From: Spirochaetaceae bacterium
Lineage (GTDB): Bacteria; Spirochaetota; Spirochaetia; DSM-27196; PWMO01
Direction of reading: 5' to 3'
Assembly (NCBI GenBank): GCA_003558175.1
Contig: PWMO01000198.1
Span: 1 to 5,081 of the forward strand
DNA: 5,081 nucleotides
Position numbers and translations under genes: made by a program. The first letter of the stretch is position 1. The number at the start of each line of letters is the position of its first letter. Below the pieces are notes generated by a model, which saw only the letters and a program-made list of their open reading frames with translations, searched no databases and had not been told where the DNA came from. Shown one piece after another: positions 1 to 3,642 of the stretch.

Positions 1-338
1 AGATCGATCTGCACAATTTGTATCGATTTCTTGCGTTGCGGATGGATCCGCATGCGCAGCGCGAGATTCGCGCGTACGCAGAAGTCCTGTTCGAAATCGC
101 CCGAGCCGTCTGCCCCATCGCGACCGAAGCGTTCGAAGAGCACGTGCTGAGCGGAATGCGGCTGTCGCGATCGGAGGTTGCGGCGCTGCGCGGTGCGCTC
201 GGCATATCGGCACCCCCGTCTGAGTCTGCGGCGCAAGTAGCTTCGGGCGAAAGCCGGCTGGAGGCGGCGGCGCGCGAGGCGGGGCTGTCGGGTAAGGCGC
301 TGGAGCGCTTTCTGCAGCGTATGTCGGGTTCCGCATGA
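1..338 (+). CDS. thyX: FAD-dependent thymidylate synthase ThyX, C-terminal part (5' end outside window)
   Basis: ThyX makes dTMP from dUMP in the cytoplasm with methylenetetrahydrofolate as carbon donor and FAD/NAD(P)H as reductant. The gene is open at the left edge; the first full codon is at 3-5. The reading IDLHNLYRFLALRMDPHAQ (3-59), then EIRAYAEVLFEI, is the family's C-terminal substrate-binding stretch, with the Arg of LRMDPHAQ expected to contact the nucleotide. VRLSR-like MRLSRSEVAAL follows at about 156-191, where the conserved fold normally ends. The RHR signature and FAD site lie upstream and are not visible. The last 45 or so residues are an Ala/Ser/Glu-rich tail ending in a predicted helix (LEAAAREAGLSGKALERFLQRM, split here: LEAAAREAG then LSGKALERFLQRM), unlike the short end of most ThyX. 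The TTG at 18 is internal, not a start. Stop TGA at 336-338. Family call is seen directly; the role of the tail is unknown. Confidence 0.93.
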   Translation, partial: IDLHNLYRFLALRMDPHAQREIRAYAEVLFEIARAVCPIATEAFEEHVLSGMRLSRSEVAALRGALGISAPPSESAAQVASGESRLEAAAREAGLSGKALERFLQRMSGSA

Positions 339-405
339 TGGCTGCCGCAATTGATCGCGTGATTTATCGCATGAGAGACCGATCGCGGCTGGAATCTTTT
401 TGACA

Positions 406-419
406 TTTATGATACTATT
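406..419 (+). promoter_or_regulatory. possible -10 region upstream of cheW-cutA
   Basis: The 339-438 spacer turns sharply AT-rich at 393-419. TATGAT at 408-413 matches five of six bases of a sigma-70 -10 box, which would start the transcript near 420, 18 or so bases before the cheW ATG. No good -35 lies 16-18 bases upstream (GCGGCT region). The perfect TTGACA at 400-405 is too close to serve this -10. The evidence is base composition plus one hexamer, so this is only a candidate; cheW could also be read through from thyX. Confidence 0.3.
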
Positions 420-427
420 GGGGTGAT

Positions 428-433
428 GGAGGG
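428..433 (+). promoter_or_regulatory. strong Shine-Dalgarno of cheW, decides the ATG start
   Basis: GGAGGG ends 5 bases before the ATG at 439 and only 2 bases before the in-frame GTG at 436. The spacing favours ATG 439 as the true start, so the protein begins MSDG rather than MMSDG. Confidence 0.75.
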
Positions 434-438
434 AAGTG

Positions 439-936
439 ATGAGCGATGGAGCCAGAGACGACACCAATCAGTATCTGACGTTTACGCTCGATAGCGAGTT
501 GTACGCGGTCGCCGTGCATTCGGTCAAAGAGGTTCTCGAGTACACCGAAGTCACGAAGGTGCCGCGAACGTTGGATTTCATGAAAGGCGTGATCAATCTG
601 CGGGGCAGCGTTGTCCCGGTTGTTGATCTGCGCACAAAGTTCGGTATGCCGGAAGTGGAGACGACCATTGCCACCTCTATCATCGTGATGGAGGTATCGA
701 TCGCCGGCGATGCGGTCGTGTTGGGAATGATTGCCGATTCCGTGCAGGAAGTCATCAACCTCGATCCGCACGATATCGAGCCGGCACCCAAGATCGGCGC
801 CAAGGTAGACACCCAGTTTATCGAGGGCATCGGGAAGCAGGACGACAGGTTCATTATCGTGCTTGCAATCGACAAGGTGTTCAGCGAAGCAGAACTCGCC
901 GAGGTCGCCGGTGACCAGAAGGGCGCAGTGTCGTGA
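439..936 (+). CDS. cheW: chemotaxis coupling protein CheW
   Basis: CheW is the cytoplasmic adaptor that links methyl-accepting chemoreceptors to the histidine kinase CheA in receptor arrays. The 165-residue product is a single CheW domain with the usual order: QYLTFTLDSELYAVAV (11-26), VKEVLEYTEVTKVPRTLDFMKG (29-50, the receptor/CheA-facing strand), the hallmark VINLRGSVVPVVDLR (51-65, with Asn53 and Arg55) and LGMIADSVQEVINLD (in the second barrel), ending in FIIVLAIDKVF. Length is typical of stand-alone CheW, with no receiver or kinase domain attached. The start is set by GGAGGG at 428-433. The gene overlaps the next one by GTGA, so cutA is likely translationally coupled. No other chemotaxis gene is in the window, so cheA and receptors must lie elsewhere. 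The TEVTKVPRTLDF stretch resembles spirochaete CheW as I remember it; that is weak evidence for the source. Confidence 0.96.
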   Translation: MSDGARDDTNQYLTFTLDSELYAVAVHSVKEVLEYTEVTKVPRTLDFMKGVINLRGSVVPVVDLRTKFGMPEVETTIATSIIVMEVSIAGDAVVLGMIADSVQEVINLDPHDIEPAPKIGAKVDTQFIEGIGKQDDRFIIVLAIDKVFSEAELAEVAGDQKGAVS

Positions 937-1259
937 CCGATGGGCGGCCCGCGGTTGCGCTGACTACCTCGGAGCCCGCAGCAGCGGCCGAGATCGCACG
1001 GTCGCTGCTTGATGCCGGTCTGGCGGCGTGCGTACAGGTCGTGCCCCAGATCCAGAGTTTTTACGTCTGGGAAGGGGCGGTGCAGAATGACGCGGAATCG
1101 CTGATTCTCATCAAGACCGATCTTGCGCTGCGCGACCGGCTGGTGCAGCATATCAAGGCCGTCCACAGCTACGATGTGCCGGAGCTGCTGTTTCTCAATG
1201 TAGAGGACGGTCTCCCCGAGTACCTGGAGTGGATGAAGCAGGTGCTGCAGATCTCGTAA
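933..1259 (+). CDS. cutA: divalent-cation tolerance protein CutA (CutA1 family)
   Basis: CutA proteins are small, very stable cytoplasmic trimers with a ferredoxin-like fold, resembling PII signal proteins. They were linked to copper tolerance in E. coli, but their molecular role is unsettled. The 108-residue product is full length and carries the family motifs in order: ALTTSEPAAAAEIARSLL (9-26), LAACVQVVPQIQSFYVWEG (30-48, with the metal-associated Cys33), ESLILIKT (55-62), the signature HSYDVPE (78-84) and PEYLEWM near the C terminus. The GTG start at 933 lies inside the cheW stop (GTGA overlap); AAGGG at 919-923 is a plausible ribosome binding site 9 bases upstream. No later in-frame ATG precedes the conserved core. 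Stop TAA at 1257-1259. The tight coupling to cheW implies one transcript, although no functional link between the two families is established. Confidence 0.95.
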   Translation: MTDGRPAVALTTSEPAAAAEIARSLLDAGLAACVQVVPQIQSFYVWEGAVQNDAESLILIKTDLALRDRLVQHIKAVHSYDVPELLFLNVEDGLPEYLEWMKQVLQIS

Positions 1260-1302
1260 GCCGCGCCGTGCGAGCTGAGACTGGGGGAAGCGCCGAGTCC
1301 GG

Positions 1303-2157
1303 TCACAGAATCGGCGCCATCAGCGGTAACGACACGGTTACCGCGAGCAGATTGCTGGCGAGGTTGACGGCGTCGTTGTTGAAGCCGCGCAGTCCCCGCA
1401 CCAGGCGGTTTTCTCCTTCCGGGCCGAAGCGTCGCTCGGTCAGGTCCCCCGAAGCCGCGTCCGCATAGTGAGCCTGCACCGTCGCGCCCAGCACGCTGTC
1501 GATGAGCGCGCCGAGAAACCCGGCGGCGGTGACCGCCGCTGCCACGGCGGCAGCGCCTCCCCAACCGTAGCGCGGCCCCCACCCCAGCAGAAAAGCCGCG
1601 GCGATCACCGCCGCCGCCAGCGCCGCCGTCACCGTACCAAGCGCGCTGACACCGCCCGAGGCCCCCGGGGGCAAGCGGCGCCAGCTCACAACGGATCGCG
1701 GCGGCCGCGCACTGAGCACCCCGATCTCGCCCGCCCAGGTGTCGGCGTTGGAGGCCGCAAACGACACGGCGCAGGCCGCCGCGAACAGTGGCTCACCGGT
1801 GGCGCCGTAGGCCAGCGCCGCGACCATCGCCACGCCGCCGTTGGCGAAGACCTGCAACGCGTCGCGGCGCCGGCCCTTCTCGTGTGCCCGCTGCAGCGCC
1901 GCTTTGCGGCGCCTCCCGACGCGGCTGATGGCGGTGCCCGAAACAAAGAAGAGCATCAGCAATGACCAGAGCCAGGGGCCGCCGGCGGCGTAGATAGCGG
2001 CGCCGACGCTGAAGCCTGCAACCCCGCCGCCGGGGGTGACGGCCTTCCGCCTGACGGACGCAATTGCCGCCACTCCGTTGAGTCCGACGGCCAGTACCAA
2101 TCGAAGTACCAGATTATTCGTCAGTTCACTCATCAATTCGCTCATCAATTCACTCAT
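1303..2157 (-). CDS. DUF92 / VTE6-like polytopic membrane protein, probable prenyl-monophosphate kinase
   Basis: This is a 284-residue integral membrane protein of the DUF92 (TIGR00297-type) family. The plant member VTE6 is the phytyl-phosphate kinase of vitamin E synthesis. Family motifs, numbered from the ATG at 2157: TPGGGVAGFSVG (41-52), RRDALQVFANGG (97-108), ASNADTWAGEIG (135-146), LPPGASGGVSALGT (162-175), ALIDSVLGATVQ (217-228) and NNDAVNLASN (260-269). The Asp/Asn-rich loops likely form the active site and the Ala-rich stretches between them are membrane helices. It sits 19 bases after the VTE5-like gene on the same strand, so the two are probably co-transcribed and act in sequence. 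The start is uncertain: ATGs at 2157, 2145 and 2133 lie in a 12-base repeat, and none has a strong ribosome binding site. ATG 2193 is also in frame, but it overlaps the upstream gene and adds a Cys-containing leader unlike the family. The substrate is inferred, not visible. Confidence 0.88.
   Translation of the reverse strand: MSELMSELMSELTNNLVLRLVLAVGLNGVAAIASVRRKAVTPGGGVAGFSVGAAIYAAGGPWLWSLLMLFFVSGTAISRVGRRRKAALQRAHEKGRRRDALQVFANGGVAMVAALAYGATGEPLFAAACAVSFAASNADTWAGEIGVLSARPPRSVVSWRRLPPGASGGVSALGTVTAALAAAVIAAAFLLGWGPRYGWGGAAAVAAAVTAAGFLGALIDSVLGATVQAHYADAASGDLTERRFGPEGENRLVRGLRGFNNDAVNLASNLLAVTVSLPLMAPIL
2122..2157 (-). repeat. three tandem 12-base repeats carrying three in-frame ATGs (MSEL x3)
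   Basis: Reading the minus strand from 2157, the units are ATGAGTGAATTG, ATGAGCGAATTG and ATGAGTGAACTG: exactly 36 bases, each encoding Met-Ser-Glu-Leu. The units differ only at synonymous positions (AGT/AGC for Ser, TTG/CTG for Leu). Each unit opens with an ATG and carries TGAG ending 8 bases before the next ATG, so each copy offers a weak ribosome binding site for the next. Change in copy number would keep the frame and only move or add starts. Confidence 0.9.
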
Positions 2158-2176
2158 AGAATCACTCGCGCCGGAC

Positions 2177-2884
2177 TCACACGAACAGCGCATAGAAAGA
2201 GAGCGCGGTCAGGAGCGGGACCGTGAGGTTATCCAGACCGTGCGGAGTGGCAAGCTCGACAACGGTGGCAATAGCGGCAATGGAGAACGAAGCCGCGGCA
2301 ACGAGTCCAACCGCCGCTACCCGGTCGGCCGTCGGGAGCCCGGAACCGGCTGCGACGCTGCCCAGGGGGTGGAAGTGGAGCATGAAGAGCGCGACCACCA
2401 CCGCCGAGGCAAGGAACATCGTCAGGCTGCCGGCAACACTCTTGCCGGCGCCCAAACGCGGGCCACCCCATCGCCTTCCGACAATGGACGCCAGGCCGTC
2501 GCCGTATCCCATCGTAAGGATACCGATGCCGCCGACGTAGCGCGGCACGGGACCGGCAAAGGTGAGCAGCACCATGAGCAGCAGCGAAATGGGAAACCAG
2601 ACAGTCCCCAGGTTCTTGCGGTGTTCGGGGTCTTCCATCGCCGAAAGGAGGTGCGTGCGGTAGGCGATGTAGTTGAAGATAATGAAAGTTACCGGCCCAA
2701 TGGCCGCCCAGTACCACGCGGTGTGAAAATGCATTGCCAGCAGCCACCAGTGTGAAACGCTGATGTGGATAAACTTGCGTGACAGTGACGGACTGAAGAC
2801 TCCGGTGCGAAGCAGCAGCCCGGCAACTCCCATTACCGCTGCAATCATTCCATAGGCAATCAGCAGCCCAACGATATCAGTCAT
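2177..2884 (-). CDS. phytol/dolichol kinase-family membrane protein (VTE5-like), probable CTP-dependent prenyl-alcohol kinase
   Basis: The product (235 residues) is a polytopic membrane protein of the family that includes plant phytol kinase VTE5, farnesol kinase, yeast dolichol kinase Sec59 and CTP:phosphatidate cytidylyltransferases. Members generally use CTP to phosphorylate a lipid alcohol. Visible motifs: SRKFIHIS (35-42), GYGDGLASIVGRRWG (126-140, with the catalytic-type Asp129), KSVAGSLTMF (148-157) and TPHGLDNLTVPL (213-224, with Asp218-Asn219). Hydrophobic segments at about 4-25, 97-112, 117-136, 154-170, 188-209 and 220-235 fit six or seven membrane helices. AGS in the third motif, where dolichol kinases often have EGS, is as I recall for phytol-kinase members. 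ATG 2884 is chosen because GAGG (plus-strand CCTC, 2893-2896) lies 8 bases upstream and the first helix begins at once; an in-frame ATG at 2977 would add 31 polar residues. The DUF92 gene follows 19 bases later. The exact alcohol is not deducible. Confidence 0.85.
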   Translation of the reverse strand: MTDIVGLLIAYGMIAAVMGVAGLLLRTGVFSPSLSRKFIHISVSHWWLLAMHFHTAWYWAAIGPVTFIIFNYIAYRTHLLSAMEDPEHRKNLGTVWFPISLLLMVLLTFAGPVPRYVGGIGILTMGYGDGLASIVGRRWGGPRLGAGKSVAGSLTMFLASAVVVALFMLHFHPLGSVAAGSGLPTADRVAAVGLVAAASFSIAAIATVVELATPHGLDNLTVPLLTALSFYALFV

Positions 2885-2911
2885 CAACCAAGCCTCAAGT
2901 CCAAGTACGGG

Positions 2912-2917
2912 ATTATC
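2912..2917 (-). promoter_or_regulatory. possible -10 box for the kinase pair
   Basis: On the minus strand GATAAT (plus-strand ATTATC) matches five of six bases of a -10 box and lies 27 bases before the ATG at 2884, in an otherwise GC-rich spacer. The sequence 17 bases further upstream (TGCCGG) is a poor -35 and lies in the 2929-2940 palindrome, which would suit an activator- or repressor-controlled promoter. One hexamer only. Confidence 0.25.
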
Positions 2918-2928
2918 CGTCGCCACGC

Positions 2929-2940
2929 TGCCGGCCGGCA
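2929..2940. promoter_or_regulatory. 12-base perfect palindrome between divergent genes
   Basis: TGCCGGCCGGCA is its own reverse complement and lies 45 bases upstream of the kinase ATG, just where a -35 would sit for the candidate -10 at 2912-2917. It could be an operator. GC-rich palindromes of this length do occur by chance in such DNA, so the call is weak. The rest of 2885-3059 shows no gene; it has a 9-base direct repeat, CGTTGCCGC, at 2941-2949 and 2966-2974. Confidence 0.3.
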
Positions 2941-3022
2941 CGTTGCCGCTACGCTGCTGGGTGCGCGTTGCCGCCACGCCGCTTGCGACAGGATGTTGGC
3001 CGAGCGCTGCTTCCGGCGGCCG

Positions 3023-3051
3023 CTGACATCATACAGCAAATATAGTAGAAC
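3023..3051 (+). promoter_or_regulatory. possible promoter of the NusG-II gene
   Basis: CTGACA (3023-3028, five of six to TTGACA) is followed after 17 bases by TAGAAC (3046-3051, four of six to TATAAT). A better -10, TATAGT, is at 3041-3046 but only 12 bases from CTGACA. Either choice starts the transcript only a few bases before the ATG at 3060, giving a very short or absent leader, which agrees with the lack of a good ribosome binding site there (only GGTAAG at 3052-3057). Confidence 0.3.
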
Positions 3052-3059
3052 GGTAAGCA

Positions 3060-3425
3060 ATGAGGCTGAAGTTCTTCGACTATGTTTCGCTGGGAGTTGC
3101 GCTGGCGGTGGTGGCGCTGTTCGCGTTGCACGCCTACACCGGTGCCGAGCAGGGAGCAACCGTGCGAATACAGTCGGAAGAGGGCGTGTTTCTCTACCCA
3201 CTGGAGGGTTCGCAGAGAATCTTCGTCGCGGGGCCGCTTGGCGACACCGAGATTCAGATCGGAGATGAGGGTGTTGCGGTGCTCGATTCGCCGTGTCGGG
3301 ACAAGATCTGTATCGCCGCGGGCACGGCAACCATGTCGGGCGAGTGGATCGCCTGTCTGCCGAATCGAGTCTTTATTCGCGTCGAGGGAATCGATGACGG
3401 GCCGGTCGACGCGCAGACCTTCTGA
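3060..3425 (+). CDS. membrane-anchored NusG domain II protein (EetA-like)
   Basis: This 121-residue protein has a short positively charged start (MRLKFF), one membrane helix at about 8-25, and an external domain. The external part fits the NusG domain II family: VRIQSEEGVFLYPLEG (35-50), then DSPCRDKICIAAG (76-88) and EWIACLPNRVFIRVEG (95-110). Three cysteines (79, 84, 99) sit at family-conserved places; in an exported domain they could form a disulfide or bind a ligand. Despite the name, such proteins are not transcription factors. They are common next to Gx-transporter, FMN-binding and polyprenyl synthetase genes, and as I recall EetA of Gram-positive flavin-based electron export is of this type. 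The next gene on the strand is an Ndh2-like dehydrogenase, in line with that context. The ATG at 3060 puts the helix at the N terminus; the ribosome binding site is weak. Domain call is good; role is inference. Confidence 0.85.
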   Translation: MRLKFFDYVSLGVALAVVALFALHAYTGAEQGATVRIQSEEGVFLYPLEGSQRIFVAGPLGDTEIQIGDEGVAVLDSPCRDKICIAAGTATMSGEWIACLPNRVFIRVEGIDDGPVDAQTF

Positions 3426-3462
3426 CGAGGCGGCCAGCGTGACCTTCGGCCGGAATCAAGCC

Positions 3463-3478
3463 TGACTCTCATGAGTCA
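3463..3478. repeat. 6-base inverted repeat with 4-base loop
   Basis: TGACTC, loop TCAT, GAGTCA is a perfect hairpin 37 bases after the NusG-II stop. No T-run follows, so it is not a standard intrinsic terminator. It may be an operator for the downstream ndh gene or a weak transcript-end structure. Confidence 0.4.
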
Positions 3479-3495
3479 ATCGGGGGTCGATCTGA

Positions 3496-3524
3496 TTGAC
3501 AAATATCGATATGACAAGTAAGGT
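3496..3524 (+). promoter_or_regulatory. probable ndh promoter with embedded palindrome and direct repeat
   Basis: TTGACA (3496-3501) is a perfect -35 box. After a 17-base spacer comes TAAGGT (3519-3524), which keeps only the three most conserved -10 positions (T, A and final T). The spacer holds the 10-base palindrome ATATCGATAT (3503-3512), and TGACAA occurs twice, at 3497-3502 and 3512-3517. The AT-rich patch stands out from GC-rich surroundings. This would give a leader of about 110 bases. The palindrome lies between the two boxes, where a repressor would block polymerase. The rest of 3426-3642 has no gene I can support. Confidence 0.45.
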
Positions 3525-3642
3525 TAGTAGCTGTAATTCTTACGAATCAATCACTTGTCCAGGCGGATGTGCCACACGAGCAGCGGGTGCGGTCGTCGCG
3601 GGCGTCGTCCGAAGCAACTGAAGCAAAACAGAGAGGGAGCCT

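Noticed and set aside
390..404. Sigma-54-like promoter (TGGAATC...TTGAC) before cheW
   Set aside because: The -12 element lacks the required GC at the correct distance from the GG.
400..405. Perfect TTGACA before cheW as a -35 box
   Set aside because: The -10 expected 17 bases downstream (423-428) falls on GTGATG, in front of the ribosome binding site, and gives no acceptable match; the nearby TATGAT is only two bases away.
436..438. GTG start for cheW one codon upstream
   Set aside because: It lies only 2 bases after GGAGGG, too close; ATG 439 has better spacing.
1260..1302. Terminator between the convergent cutA and DUF92 genes
   Set aside because: Only a 6-pair stem with one wobble (GACTGG with CCGGTC) is visible, with a long loop and no T-run on either strand.
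2158..2193. Longer start (ATG 2193) for the DUF92 gene
   Set aside because: It overlaps the upstream gene by 17 bases, has no ribosome binding site and encodes a Cys-rich leader unlike the family.
1468..2755. Long plus-strand open frames opposite the kinase pair
   Set aside because: Their products are Arg/Pro/Gly-rich with no family resemblance and are explained by high GC on the strand opposite two recognised membrane proteins.
2885..2977. Longer start (ATG 2977) for the VTE5-like gene
   Set aside because: It adds 31 polar, GC-driven residues before the first membrane helix; ATG 2884 has a GAGG at proper spacing.
3431..3452. Terminator hairpin after the NusG-II gene (CGGCC with GGCCG)
   Set aside because: Five-base stem, 12-base loop and no following T-run; expected by chance in GC-rich DNA.
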